A DNA stretch of 64,000 bases. Origin: Sandaracinaceae bacterium (GTDB taxonomy: Bacteria; Myxococcota_A; Polyangia; Polyangiales; JADJQN01). Under the pieces are notes generated by a model. The model ran no database searches and was not told the origin of the DNA. It saw only the letters and a program-made list of their open reading frames with translations. A program made the translations under genes and the position numbers. Of this stretch, positions 27,623 to 36,678 are shown piece after piece. The first letter of the stretch is position 1; each line of letters opens with the position of its first letter. The stretch is taken from assembly GCA_016712745.1 (NCBI GenBank), contig JADJQN010000003.1, forward strand, positions 1,750,001 to 1,814,000. The letters run 5' to 3'.

Positions 27623-28201
27623 CTACTCGATCGAAATTAGGTCTTTCGGAATGCCCTTTTCGCAAAGGCTCTCCGCAAAGAGGCCAGCCCATTGTGTATC
27701 GGCATGAATCCGAACCGAGACGCGACCGTTTTCGTGATGCAGGCGGACGTCGACCTCGCGCCCTTTGCCCAGATCAACGCGCAAGTGCACGGCGCGCCCG
27801 TCATGTGAGGTCCTCATTTGGGAGAGCACGCGCTGTGCGAGCAGCGCCATTTGCACGCGCGCATCGCCTTCGCTTGTGGCAAGGACTTGCGTCGCAAGGC
27901 TCGCCAAGCCTTGCTGAATCAGTACGGCGGGCGGCGGCTGAAACGCGAGCAAGCGTTCGTCGGCAGCGGCTGCGTCGCGCTTTGGGGAAGTGCTGAGCTT
28001 TCGTTGCTCCTTGGGCTCTGGCTCGGCGCCGTTCAGCTGCCGCTGCGGCTTGGCACACGGCGCAGCTTTCACTCCCTCCTGCCAAAGTGAATCGCGAAAG
28101 CGCTTGGGCTTGGCGACCGAAGAAAGGGCAATCCGCGCCCCGATCTTGGGTACTTCGAGGTTTTTGACCGTGCATGCGGGTCCGACTGGCGCTTTTTCCA
28201 T
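27623..28201 (-). CDS. sctP: SctP/FliK-like needle-length regulator
   Basis: This 192-aa protein has a Pro/Lys/Gln-rich, low-complexity N-terminal half. The compact C-terminal domain, VHLRVDLGKGREVDVRLHHE and GRVSVRIHADTQW, has the pattern of the substrate-specificity switch domain of FliK/YscP/HrpP proteins. That family measures needle or hook length and switches secretion from early to late substrates. It lies 54 bp before the sctQ-like gene on the same strand, in an order often seen in T3SS operons. The assignment rests on the C-terminus plus context. Confidence 0.65.
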   Translation of the reverse strand: MEKAPVGPACTVKNLEVPKIGARIALSSVAKPKRFRDSLWQEGVKAAPCAKPQRQLNGAEPEPKEQRKLSTSPKRDAAAADERLLAFQPPPAVLIQQGLASLATQVLATSEGDARVQMALLAQRVLSQMRTSHDGRAVHLRVDLGKGREVDVRLHHENGRVSVRIHADTQWAGLFAESLCEKGIPKDLISIE

Positions 28202-28244
28202 GGGCCTTTATCGTGTTTGCGAACTCGATGTTTCGCGCCGTTGA

Positions 28245-29408
28245 ATGGTATGCTCGCGCACGTCGTTCGGCTTTTTGCCCACACGAGGACCCGGTTTGCC
28301 CGTCAAAGACGCCTACATCGGAACTGAGATCGCCGGGCAATTCCGCATCGTCAGTCGCATTGGCTCAGGCGGTATGGGCGCCGTCTACAAGGCTGAGCAG
28401 CCCGAGATGAATCGCCACGTGGCGATTAAGATACTGCATCCCAAATACGTCTCGCGCCCCGATCTCGTTGCCCGCTTCCGTCGCGAAGCCCGCGCGATGA
28501 GCCATCTTTCCCATCCGAATACCGCGCGCGTCTTTCTGTACGGACAATTGGAAGACGGCGCTTGTTATATCGTGATGGAGTTCATGGAAGGCCTCAACAT
28601 CGCGCAGCTCGTGCGCGCCGAAGGTCCCATGGAAACCACGCGCGCCTGCGGAATCATGATTCAAGTGCTCGGTGCTCTTGATGAAGCGCATCGCGCCGGC
28701 ATCATTCACCGCGACCTGAAGCCTGAGAATATTTTCATCACCAGCCAAGGTGGCATCGTGGACTTTCCGAAGGTGCTCGACTTCGGCTTGGCCAAAGTGA
28801 GTCAACGCGAAATGCGACCTGGCTCGCTAATCCTCACGCAAGAGGGCATGGTCTTCGGGACGCCCGAGTTTATGAGTCCTGAACAGGCGCAGGGAAAAGT
28901 TCTCGATGGCCGCTCTGACATTTATTCGTTGGGCGTGATCCTGTTCGAGATGCTGACCGGCACGCTTCCGTTCGATGCGAAGCACCCGATGGATTTCATC
29001 AGCCTTCACATTACGGCCGAGCCTTTGAAGATCACCGATCGCCAACCCAACCGAGTATTTCCGAACGGCCTGCAAGATGCGGTGCGCAAAGCGCTCGGAA
29101 AAAAGCCGGAAGATCGCTACTCGTCAACGGCCGAGTTTGCTGTGGCACTGCGAAGCGTCATCCAAGGCCAAGGCTTCGCGCCCGGACAGGGTGTGACGGG
29201 CGCGATGCGTGCGGTGCCTCGTGAAGCAATGGTCGACCAGGGACTTGCATCGGCGCGCCCGAAGAAGCCGGCTTCCGGACCGCCGCCCGAAGACGTTCCC
29301 GGCGTGAACCCATCCGCATCCCGCACCCCGTACATTGTTCTCGGGATCGCAGTGGTTTTTGCGGTTCTCGGAGCTGCGGCGCTGACCTTTGCAATACTCA
29401 AGAGTTGA
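28245..29408 (+). CDS. Eukaryotic-type Ser/Thr protein kinase with C-terminal membrane helix
   Basis: The 387-aa protein has a full Hanks-type kinase domain (about 27-300): glycine loop IGSGGMGAVYKAEQ, catalytic Lys in HVAIKIL, HRDLKPENIFI, the DFGLAK metal motif, and the activation-loop end FGTPEFMSPEQ. All catalytic residues are present. After a Pro-rich linker a single hydrophobic helix (YIVLGIAVVFAVLGAAALTF) anchors the C-terminus, with almost nothing outside, so there is no sensor domain. ATG 28245 is used; TTG at 28296 is a possible later start. It is divergent from the sctP-like gene, 43 bp away. Confidence 0.9.
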   Translation: MVCSRTSFGFLPTRGPGLPVKDAYIGTEIAGQFRIVSRIGSGGMGAVYKAEQPEMNRHVAIKILHPKYVSRPDLVARFRREARAMSHLSHPNTARVFLYGQLEDGACYIVMEFMEGLNIAQLVRAEGPMETTRACGIMIQVLGALDEAHRAGIIHRDLKPENIFITSQGGIVDFPKVLDFGLAKVSQREMRPGSLILTQEGMVFGTPEFMSPEQAQGKVLDGRSDIYSLGVILFEMLTGTLPFDAKHPMDFISLHITAEPLKITDRQPNRVFPNGLQDAVRKALGKKPEDRYSSTAEFAVALRSVIQGQGFAPGQGVTGAMRAVPREAMVDQGLASARPKKPASGPPPEDVPGVNPSASRTPYIVLGIAVVFAVLGAAALTFAILKS

Positions 29409-29465
29409 ACGCGCCTCCTTGCCTTGACTGGGCGCGGAATTTCTCTCTATATACGCCTCGAATCA

Positions 29466-30347
29466 ATGGCGACCGCCGTCTCCACCGCCGTGTCTTTGGG
29501 CAGTCTGCGTGACTTCGTCGCGCTGACGAAACCGCGCATCACCTTCCTCGTTGTGGTGACGACGGCCGGAGGGTTGTGGCTCGCCCCGGGACATCGTGCG
29601 CCACTGTTCTTCCTTCTGACCGTGTTCGCAACTGCGATGGTCGTCTCGGCCGCCAACGTCTTCAACTGCTGGATCGAGCGCGAGAGTGATCGCGATATGA
29701 AGCGCACGAGCGTTCGCCCCCTTCCGGCGGGGCGCCTGGCGCCGCAGCATGCGCTCATCTTCGGCTTTGTCCTGGCGACGATCTCGGTGCCGTTGCTCAC
29801 CATTGGCGTAAATCCGCTGACCGGATTTCTGGGCGCGCTCGCGCTCATTCTCTATGTCTGCGTCTACACACCGATGAAGCAAAAGTCGTGGACGGCTCTT
29901 TTGGTCGGCGCGGTGCCAGGTGCGTTGCCGCCACTCATGGGTTGGACGGCGGCGACTGGCAAGCTTGAGGCTCCGGGGCTCGTGCTCTTCGGTATTCTCT
30001 TTCTGTGGCAGGTCCCGCACTTCATCGCCATCTCGATTTTCCGCCGCGAAGAGTATGAGCGCGCAGGCATCGCGATCTTACCGTCGGCGATTGGCGATCG
30101 TGCAGCGACATTGCACGCGATCATCTACGCCGGTGCGCTGCTGCCCGTGTCGTTGCTGCTTGCGCCTCTCGGGGTTGCAGGCAAGCCATACTTGTTCGCG
30201 GCCACCGCACTCGGACTTGTCTTTTTGGGCACGTCGCTGCTGGGTCTACGTCGCGACGCCGGACACAAATGGGCGCGGCGCCTCTTTTACGTTTCGCTCG
30301 TCTACCTGACGCTGCTCTTTCTAGCGCTTACGCTGGACGCGAGGTAG
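29466..30347 (+). CDS. ctaB: Protoheme IX farnesyltransferase (heme O synthase)
   Basis: This 293-aa UbiA-family membrane enzyme attaches farnesyl to heme B to give heme O for cytochrome oxidase. It has the two prenyl-diphosphate-binding regions, NVFNCWIERESDRDMKRT with RPLPAGR, and the second loop after YTPMKQKSW. About eight to nine membrane segments are visible. I used ATG 29466, where the conserved TKPRITFLVVVT begins soon after. It heads a tightly packed run with an ABC exporter, SCO1 and DUF420. Confidence 0.93.
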   Translation: MATAVSTAVSLGSLRDFVALTKPRITFLVVVTTAGGLWLAPGHRAPLFFLLTVFATAMVVSAANVFNCWIERESDRDMKRTSVRPLPAGRLAPQHALIFGFVLATISVPLLTIGVNPLTGFLGALALILYVCVYTPMKQKSWTALLVGAVPGALPPLMGWTAATGKLEAPGLVLFGILFLWQVPHFIAISIFRREEYERAGIAILPSAIGDRAATLHAIIYAGALLPVSLLLAPLGVAGKPYLFAATALGLVFLGTSLLGLRRDAGHKWARRLFYVSLVYLTLLFLALTLDAR

Positions 30348-30352
30348 CGGCG

Positions 30353-31372
30353 ATGCAAACCGTGGTCACGCCTGTGGGGGCGACTGCGAGTCGTTCCGCG
30401 CGGGATCCGTTGGCTATCGATCGCGCGGGCAAAGATCGCCTCACGATCCGCGATTTACGCCATAGCTACGGTGCGCGCGAGGTTTTGAAGGGCCTGTCGT
30501 TCTCGGTAGGGCGCGGCGAAGTCGTGGGGCTCCTCGGGCCGAACGGGTGCGGCAAGTCCACGACATTTCAAATCCTGTTGGGCCTGGTGATGCCGGTGTC
30601 GGGTGAAATTCTGCTCGACGGGGCAGCCGTGGCTCCCGGCGATCGACGCTTGCGCTCGCGCGTGGGCGTAGTCTTTCAATCGGGTAGCGTGGATCTGCGC
30701 TTGAGCGCGCGCGAGAACCTCCTGCTCAGCGCGCGTCTCTACGGGATGAATCGCGAGATCGCGCGTTCGAGACTCGAGGAGCTTCTGCGCTTCATGGAGC
30801 TGGGCGACCGAGCGGACGAGCCAGTGATCAAATGGTCGGGCGGGATGAAGCGCCGGCTTGAGCTCGTGCGCGCACTGCTGCACGAGCCAGACACACTCCT
30901 TCTGGACGAACCGACAAGCGGTCTCGATGAAGCCAGTTTTCAGCGAACGTGGGATCGCATTCTTTCCCTTCGTGATGCGAAGAAGCTTTCAGTTTTGCTC
31001 ACAACACATCGTCCCGAAGAGGCTGAGCTTTGCGATCGCGTGGCAATCCTTGACGGCGGCGCGATTGTCGCCGAAGGGACACCTTCCGAATTGAAGGCTC
31101 GGGTTTCTGGCGATGTCATTTCCCTCGAAGCTGACGACCTTGAAGCGCTGGCGCGCGACGTAGAGTCTCTTCTCAACCTCAAAGCACGTGTGATCGAAGA
31201 ACGGGTCGTCATTGAGCACGAAAAAGGGCACGCGCTCATTCCGCGCCTCGTCGAGGCGCTGCCCCCGGGACGCTTGCGTAGCGTTTCGATGAGGCGCCCC
31301 TCGCTCGCCGATGTCTTCGTAAAGCTCACGGGCCGATCGCTAAGAAGCTCGGTCGAAGAAGTGAAGTCATGA
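30353..31372 (+). CDS. ABC transporter ATP-binding protein
   Basis: This 339-aa ATPase carries Walker A (LLGPNGCGKSTT), Q-loop (VVFQSGSVDLRL), signature (KWSGGMKRRLEL), Walker B (LLLDEPTSGLDE) and the H-loop (LTTHRPEEAE). It resembles ABC-2 drug/polysaccharide exporter ATPases (CcmA-type) with about 90 extra C-terminal residues. Its stop overlaps the permease start (ATGA). Placement between heme O synthase and SCO1 suggests a part in respiratory complex maturation; the substrate is unknown. Confidence 0.92.
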   Translation: MQTVVTPVGATASRSARDPLAIDRAGKDRLTIRDLRHSYGAREVLKGLSFSVGRGEVVGLLGPNGCGKSTTFQILLGLVMPVSGEILLDGAAVAPGDRRLRSRVGVVFQSGSVDLRLSARENLLLSARLYGMNREIARSRLEELLRFMELGDRADEPVIKWSGGMKRRLELVRALLHEPDTLLLDEPTSGLDEASFQRTWDRILSLRDAKKLSVLLTTHRPEEAELCDRVAILDGGAIVAEGTPSELKARVSGDVISLEADDLEALARDVESLLNLKARVIEERVVIEHEKGHALIPRLVEALPPGRLRSVSMRRPSLADVFVKLTGRSLRSSVEEVKS

Positions 31373-32166
31373 GCACGGCAGCAGCAACGCAAAGCGCGTT
31401 CGCGCAAGATTTTGCGACCGTGTCAGTGCTATGGCGTCGGGACATCGTCCGCTTCTTCCGCGAACGCACGCGTGTTGTCGGCGCGCTCGTTCAGCCGCTT
31501 ATCTTCTGGTTTGTGATTGGCTCGGGCTTGTCGCCGACCTTTCATATGGAAGCGGCGGCAGACGTCTCCTACATGGCGTACTTCTTTCCCGGTGTGATCT
31601 TGATGGTCGTACTCTTCACTTCCATCTTCGCGACGATGTCCCTCATCGAGGATCGCCACAACGGATTCATGCAAGCCGTGCTGGTTGGGCCGGGCTCACG
31701 AGGCGCTGTTGTGCTGGGCAAGTCGTTGGGCTCAACGACGGTCGCTCTTGTCCAGGCATCCTTGTTCGTGCTGCTCGCACCTCTCGCCGGCTTTGGCTAC
31801 GCCTCGATCGATTGGCCGATGCTCGCATTCGTCCTTCTTCTTACGTCACTTGCGCTGACGACCACTGGCTTCGCAGTCGCGTGGTGGCTCGACTCGACGC
31901 AGGGCTACCACGTAGTGATGAGCGTTCTGCTCTTGCCTCTGTGGATCATGTCGGGCGCAATGTTTCCTGCGCCGCGCTCCCTGCAGCGAGTGCTGGCATT
32001 CAATCCCATGTCGCATTCCGTGGGCGCGCTGCGACGTGCGCTCTACGGGGGGATGCCGCCAGCAGGTACTGTGCTCGCGAGCGCCGGGGTCGAGCTTGGC
32101 GTTTTGATCGCGTTTGCGATAACGGGCTTTGCGTTCGCGCTCGTTCTCGCGGTGAGAAAGCGATGA
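31369..32166 (+). CDS. ABC-2 type transporter permease
   Basis: This 265-aa membrane protein has six hydrophobic segments and the ABC-2 permease pattern (RPFFRERTRV-like start, FFPGVILMVVLFTSIF, LPLWIMSGAMFPAP with FNPMSHSVGALR). It pairs with the ATPase just upstream and is translationally coupled to it and to the SCO1 gene downstream by ATGA overlaps. Confidence 0.9.
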   Translation: MSTAAATQSAFAQDFATVSVLWRRDIVRFFRERTRVVGALVQPLIFWFVIGSGLSPTFHMEAAADVSYMAYFFPGVILMVVLFTSIFATMSLIEDRHNGFMQAVLVGPGSRGAVVLGKSLGSTTVALVQASLFVLLAPLAGFGYASIDWPMLAFVLLLTSLALTTTGFAVAWWLDSTQGYHVVMSVLLLPLWIMSGAMFPAPRSLQRVLAFNPMSHSVGALRRALYGGMPPAGTVLASAGVELGVLIAFAITGFAFALVLAVRKR

Positions 32167-32774
32167 AGAAGGTCGCTGTACTGTGCTTTGCGCTGCTCGC
32201 GTTCGCGGCAATCTTCTACTTCGTTGACGCGTCACGGCGTTCTGCGCCCCTGGATCGCCTTTTCCAAGTAGGCGAATTCCAACTCACCACCCAGGCTGGC
32301 ACACCGTTCAACAGCTCGTCGTTGCAAGGCAAAGTTTGGATCGCAGATTTCATCTTCACGCACTGTCCAACAATTTGTCCGACGCTTACTGAGAAGATGA
32401 GCGCGCTCACACGGACGTTCGCCCGCGAACCGAATGTGCGCTTCATTTCGATCAGCATCGACCCCGTCGCGGATACACCAGCGGTGCTCGCCGAGTACGC
32501 GCGGACCCGTCATCTCGATCTGTCGCGATGGACCCTGCTCACCGGTCCTCAAGATGCAATCATCCACACGATCGTGAACGGGTTTCACCAGCCAGTGGGC
32601 GAGCGCATTCCCCGAACGATCAATCGGGAAATCTACGACATGCTGCACTCAGGTCGCTTTACGCTCGTCGATCAGCACGGTATCGCGCGCGGCCTTTACG
32701 AGACAGATCCCGAAGGCTTGGAACAGTTGGAACACGACGTGAACACTCTGCTCGAAACGGAAGGCAACCAATGA
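32163..32774 (+). CDS. SCO1/SenC-family copper chaperone
   Basis: This 203-aa protein has an N-terminal membrane anchor (VAVLCFALLAFAAIFYFV) and a thioredoxin-like domain with the copper-binding CxxxC in FTHCPTICPTLTEKM and a conserved His near YDMLHSGRFTLVD. SCO proteins deliver copper to the CuA site of cytochrome c oxidase. A much longer open frame exists upstream, but it lies over the permease and is not used. Start and stop overlap both neighbours by four bases. Confidence 0.92.
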   Translation: MKKVAVLCFALLAFAAIFYFVDASRRSAPLDRLFQVGEFQLTTQAGTPFNSSSLQGKVWIADFIFTHCPTICPTLTEKMSALTRTFAREPNVRFISISIDPVADTPAVLAEYARTRHLDLSRWTLLTGPQDAIIHTIVNGFHQPVGERIPRTINREIYDMLHSGRFTLVDQHGIARGLYETDPEGLEQLEHDVNTLLETEGNQ

Positions 32775-33190
32775 GCATGGGACCGTCGCTCGCGCTGCTG
32801 AATGCATGTTTGAACGCAACGACCGGCGTGTGCATCTTCCTCGCCTGGCGCGCGATTCGCGCGGGGCGCGTCGTGGCGGTGCATCGTCGCTTGATGCTCA
32901 CCGGCTTTACGCTCTCGTGCGTCTTTCTGGTGTCCTACGCGACTCGCATTGTGATGTTCGGCAACACGCACTTTCGCCATGAGGGCGCGATTCGCTACGC
33001 GTACTACTTCTTGCTAATCACACACGTGATACTCGCAATGGTGACTGTGCCACTCGTGCTGCGCACTTTGTTCCTAGCCCTGAAACAGCGCTTCGAGGAA
33101 CACCGCCGCATCGCCCGAATCACCTTCCCGATCTGGCTCTACGTCTGCGTAACCGGCGTGCTCGTCTACCTCGCGCTCTATCAGTTCTAG
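32771..33190 (+). CDS. DUF420 membrane protein
   Basis: This 139-aa protein has four membrane segments and the DUF420 pattern (NACLNATTGVCIFLAWRAI, VHRRLMLTGFTLSCVFLVSY, YFLLITHVILAMVTVPLVL, HRRIARITFPIWLYV). The conserved His residues in membrane segments recall CtaG/cytochrome assembly factors. It is the last gene of the ctaB-ABC-SCO1 run, coupled by ATGA overlap, so a role in oxidase assembly is likely. Confidence 0.87.
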   Translation: MSMGPSLALLNACLNATTGVCIFLAWRAIRAGRVVAVHRRLMLTGFTLSCVFLVSYATRIVMFGNTHFRHEGAIRYAYYFLLITHVILAMVTVPLVLRTLFLALKQRFEEHRRIARITFPIWLYVCVTGVLVYLALYQF

Positions 33191-33387
33191 AAGCCAAAAC
33201 CATCTCATAAGTCGGCTACGCGTCCGCACTGCCGTGCAAAAGCAGGCCAAGATGACTGGCGCACAGCAACGAACGCGTGCGCAATAACTGCGCTCGCGTG
33301 CAAGGCATGCGCGTCGTCGGATGGCGCCGGCCTGTGAACGCGGGGCCCGTTTACCTTGGCACGACGCGTGCTGCGTTCGTCCCTGAC

Positions 33388-34650
33388 ATGGCTATTTCCA
33401 ACGAGTCGCATGAACTCTCTGCTCGCATCGACCCGGCTGCCGCTACCGCGAGCCCTCCTTCCGCGCCCGCGCAAACCGACCAGGTTCGAAAGCCGGCCCC
33501 GCCCGCGCCCCTGCGTCGTTTGCGTCGCAAAAGGCGCCGTTGGATCTATTGGCTCGTGGCCATCCTCGCGGTTGGCGTTGGCATTTGGTGGTACACCACC
33601 GCGCGCCAAACGAAGACGCTGACTGTATCGGCGACGGCAGTGACGCGCGGGAGTGTTCGCGACTTCGTTACCAGCGTGGCGGCCGGCCGCGTCTCCGCAC
33701 GCTATGAAGCGACGATTCGCGCGCCCTTTGGCGGAACGGTCGCTACGCTGCGCGCACGTCGCGGAGACAGTGTCGCTGCGGGTGCGGTCGTACTCACATA
33801 CGATGTGGACGAGCTTCGCGAACGACTACAACTGGCTCGAGCGGGCGTTACCCTGGCACGCGCACAGGTTGGGCAGGCAGAAGAGAATGAGAGATTGGCA
33901 ATGCCCGGCGCGATACGCGCGCGCAGGCTTCATCAGAGCGGCGCCATCGCCATCGCGGATCTCGAGCGCGCCGAAGGCCAGGTCGAAGTGGCTGAGCGAG
34001 CCGCCGACGCAGCGCGTGCCGCGCTGTCCCAAGCACGCGCCAATGTCGAGCTCTCTGCATCGGCGCTCTCGCGCGCCGAAGTGCGTGCGCCAACGGCGGG
34101 AGTTATCGTTTCGACCGAGGTAGAGGTTGGGGAGATTACGGCCGCTGGCCAACCGCTCTTCCTTCTAGCGGACACGAGTGAGTTTCACGTCGATGCTGAG
34201 CTCGACGAAGCGGATGTCGGCCGCGTCGCGGTAGGTATGGCTGTGGACGTGGTGCTCGACGCATTCCCGAACGAGCGCGTTCGCGGCCGCGTTTCCGAGA
34301 TTGCGCCGAGCATCACACGAGATGCGCACGGCGGTCGTAGCGCAACGATCGAGGTTGCACTGCCGAGCGATCCCCGTTTGCGGGTGGGTATGAGCGCTGA
34401 CGTCGATGTCATCGTGGAGGTGCGTGAAAACGTGTTGTGGGTTCCCCCGAACGCTGTGAGCGGGCGAGGTGCGGAACGATCGGTGTACGTGGTGCGCGAC
34501 GGCATCGCTCACAAACGCAGTGTCACGACCGGCGTTTCGACCTGGGAAGCGGCAGAGCTGCTTTCGGGTCTGCGTGAAGGCGAGCTTGTGCTCACCACAC
34601 TCGGGGTCGTTGGTCTCGCAGACGGCGCACACGTCCGGGTAGCCCCATGA
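33388..34650 (+). CDS. macA: MacA-like periplasmic adaptor (membrane fusion protein)
   Basis: This 420-aa protein has a basic cytoplasmic N-terminus (RRLRRKRRRW) and one membrane helix at about 53-70. A biotinyl-lipoyl-like half motif, a long helical hairpin (LQLARAGVTLARAQVGQAEE and AERAADAARAALSQARANVE) and the second lipoyl half (RAPTAGVIVSTEVEVGEITA) follow, then beta-barrel and MP domains ending LGVVGLADGAHVRVAP. It should link the MacB-like ABC pair downstream to an outer-membrane channel. The ATG at 33388 is preferred over upstream codons lacking a ribosome site. Its stop overlaps the ATPase start. Confidence 0.88.
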   Translation: MAISNESHELSARIDPAAATASPPSAPAQTDQVRKPAPPAPLRRLRRKRRRWIYWLVAILAVGVGIWWYTTARQTKTLTVSATAVTRGSVRDFVTSVAAGRVSARYEATIRAPFGGTVATLRARRGDSVAAGAVVLTYDVDELRERLQLARAGVTLARAQVGQAEENERLAMPGAIRARRLHQSGAIAIADLERAEGQVEVAERAADAARAALSQARANVELSASALSRAEVRAPTAGVIVSTEVEVGEITAAGQPLFLLADTSEFHVDAELDEADVGRVAVGMAVDVVLDAFPNERVRGRVSEIAPSITRDAHGGRSATIEVALPSDPRLRVGMSADVDVIVEVRENVLWVPPNAVSGRGAERSVYVVRDGIAHKRSVTTGVSTWEAAELLSGLREGELVLTTLGVVGLADGAHVRVAP

Positions 34651-35378
34651 GCGCAGCCGCAGCACCATCGCTCGCCGAGGAACTTCCGCTCATCGACGCA
34701 AATGGCATCGAGCGCACCTTTCGTATGGGCGACGAGGACGTTCGGGTGCTGAACGGCGTGTCGTTCTCCGTGCAGCGGGGAGAGTACGTTGCGCTCATCG
34801 GTCCTTCGGGTTCCGGCAAGAGCACGCTTATGTATCAGATTGGGTGTCTGGACACGCCCACGGCCGGACAACTTACGCTGGCTGGCTACGACACCGCGAC
34901 ACTCGATGACGCGGAGCTGGCCGCCCTTCGCAATCAGGTCATCGGTTTTGTGTTCCAAACCTTCAACCTTTTATCGCGCACGTCGGTTGTCGATAACGTC
35001 GCTCTGCCGTTGCGCTACGCCGGTGTAGGGCTCAAGGAGCGTCGCGCGCGCGCCCGCGAAGCTCTCTCGCGCGTGAGTCTTTCCCATCGTGAAGACTACT
35101 CACCCGAGCGCTTGTCGGGAGGCGAGCGTCAACGCGTTGCAATCGCGCGTGCGATCGTCACGCGGCCGGCTTTGCTTCTGTGCGACGAGCCAACCGGCAA
35201 CCTCGATCAACGCGTGGGCAAAGAGATCTTTGCGCTCTTTGAAGAACTCAACAGTGAGCTTGGGGCGACGCTTGTCATCGTCACGCACGACATGACTCTT
35301 GCGAAACGAGCGCGACGGGTGATCGAGTTGGTTGATGGAGTCATCGTGAACGACGCCACTCCCGCTGGAAGGGCGTGA
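34647..35378 (+). CDS. MacB/LolD-type ABC ATP-binding protein
   Basis: This 243-aa ATPase contains Walker A (IGPSGSGKSTLMYQIG), Q-loop (GFVFQTFNLLSRTSV), signature (RLSGGERQRVAIARAI) and Walker B (LLLCDEPTGNLD), all typical of the MacB/LolD family. It is separate from its permease, unlike E. coli MacB where they are fused. It lies between the adaptor (ATGA overlap) and the permease (6 bp gap). MacAB-type pumps export peptides, macrolides or lipoproteins from the periplasm. Confidence 0.92.
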   Translation: MSAAAAPSLAEELPLIDANGIERTFRMGDEDVRVLNGVSFSVQRGEYVALIGPSGSGKSTLMYQIGCLDTPTAGQLTLAGYDTATLDDAELAALRNQVIGFVFQTFNLLSRTSVVDNVALPLRYAGVGLKERRARAREALSRVSLSHREDYSPERLSGGERQRVAIARAIVTRPALLLCDEPTGNLDQRVGKEIFALFEELNSELGATLVIVTHDMTLAKRARRVIELVDGVIVNDATPAGRA

Positions 35379-35384
35379 CGCGCC

Positions 35385-36587
35385 ATGTTTGAACATCTGC
35401 GCTCCGCTCTTCAGTCGCTAACGTCGAACAAGACGCGCGCCGGTCTCACCATGTTGGGCGTGATCATTGGAGTGCTTGCGGTTGTCCTACTTGTGAGCGT
35501 TGGCGATGGCGCGCGGGTCTATCTGGACAGCACCTTGAGCTCCATCGGCACAAACCTTCTCTTCGTTACCCCAGGCCGGCGAGAAACGCGCGGTGGCTTT
35601 TCACATCCGCAAAGCGGCTCAGCGAAGCCGCTCACCATGGATGACGTTCATGCGCTCGAACGACAAACACACCTATTGACGAGTGTGTGCCCCATCGTGG
35701 AAGGCGGAGGCGCGGTGCGTTACGGCGGTCGAACGCGCGACACGATGGTGGCGGGAGTCGGCGAGTCGTTCGGTGTTCTGCGTAGCATGACAATCAACAT
35801 CGGTACGCACATAAGCAGCGAGGATGTGGACGCGCGACGACGCGTGGCCGTGCTCGGTCGGACCGTCGTGCGTGAGCTCTTTGGAAACGAGAATCCACTT
35901 GGCAAAGCGATTCGCGTTGCCAACGGGCGCTTCCGCGTGATTGGAGTTCTTGAACCCAAGGGCTCCACGTTTGGCGCAGACATGGACGACCTAGTTCTCA
36001 TTCCCGCGACCAGCGCCGAGGACTTATTCGGCCAAGAGTTCTTGACGTCGATACTCACCGCCGTCCGCTCGCGCGAGGACGCAGCACCTGCGATGGAGGA
36101 GATCGAGCAAACCCTCGCGCGTCGACGCCATGGCGAGCGTACGTTCACTGTCATGAGCCAAGATGATCTCATGAACGTGTTCGGCAGCCTCACGTCGGCG
36201 ATGACTCTTGCACTTTTGGCGATAGCGTCGGTCTCGCTCATCGTCGGCGGGATTGGGATCATGAACATCATGTTCGTCAGCGTGCGGGAGCGAACCCGGG
36301 AGATAGGACTTCGCCGCGCCTTAGGCGCAACACGGGGTGATGTGCTCTTGCAGTTTCTGGTCGAGAGCTTGGTGCTCTCCTCTACGGGCGGCCTCATAGG
36401 CCTTGCGATCGGCGTCGTCGTAATCGCAGGGGTCAATCGATACTTCCCCGACGTGCCGCTGCGCTTGTCGGCTTGGATTGCCGCCGTCGCATTCGGGGCA
36501 GCGTTCGTCGTCGGCGTGGTCTCGGGCGTCGTTCCCGCTCGGCGCGCCGCCCGTCTCGACCCGGTCGAAGCGCTGCGCTACGAGTAG
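35385..36587 (+). CDS. MacB/FtsX-type ABC permease
   Basis: This 400-aa protein shows the MacB topology: an N-terminal helix (RAGLTMLGVIIGVLAVVLLV), a large periplasmic domain (about 45-270), and three C-terminal helices with MFVSVRERTREIGLRRALGA between them, ending in the ARLDPVEALRYE motif. It forms the mechanotransmission half of the efflux pump with the ATPase at 34647 and adaptor at 33388. Confidence 0.93.
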   Translation: MFEHLRSALQSLTSNKTRAGLTMLGVIIGVLAVVLLVSVGDGARVYLDSTLSSIGTNLLFVTPGRRETRGGFSHPQSGSAKPLTMDDVHALERQTHLLTSVCPIVEGGGAVRYGGRTRDTMVAGVGESFGVLRSMTINIGTHISSEDVDARRRVAVLGRTVVRELFGNENPLGKAIRVANGRFRVIGVLEPKGSTFGADMDDLVLIPATSAEDLFGQEFLTSILTAVRSREDAAPAMEEIEQTLARRRHGERTFTVMSQDDLMNVFGSLTSAMTLALLAIASVSLIVGGIGIMNIMFVSVRERTREIGLRRALGATRGDVLLQFLVESLVLSSTGGLIGLAIGVVVIAGVNRYFPDVPLRLSAWIAAVAFGAAFVVGVVSGVVPARRAARLDPVEALRYE

Positions 36588-36678
36588 CCGCGCGAGGGCT
36601 GAAGAAACCCGCCCGCCTTCGGCTCCGCACATCGCGTGAGCGGCCTCTCGGCGGAATCGTGTATAAAGGGTCACTTCC

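Noticed and set aside
31431..32162. Upstream extension of the SCO1 frame by about 240 codons
   Set aside because: It overlaps the ABC permease in another frame and is Arg/Ser-rich nonsense; the real start is ATG 32163.
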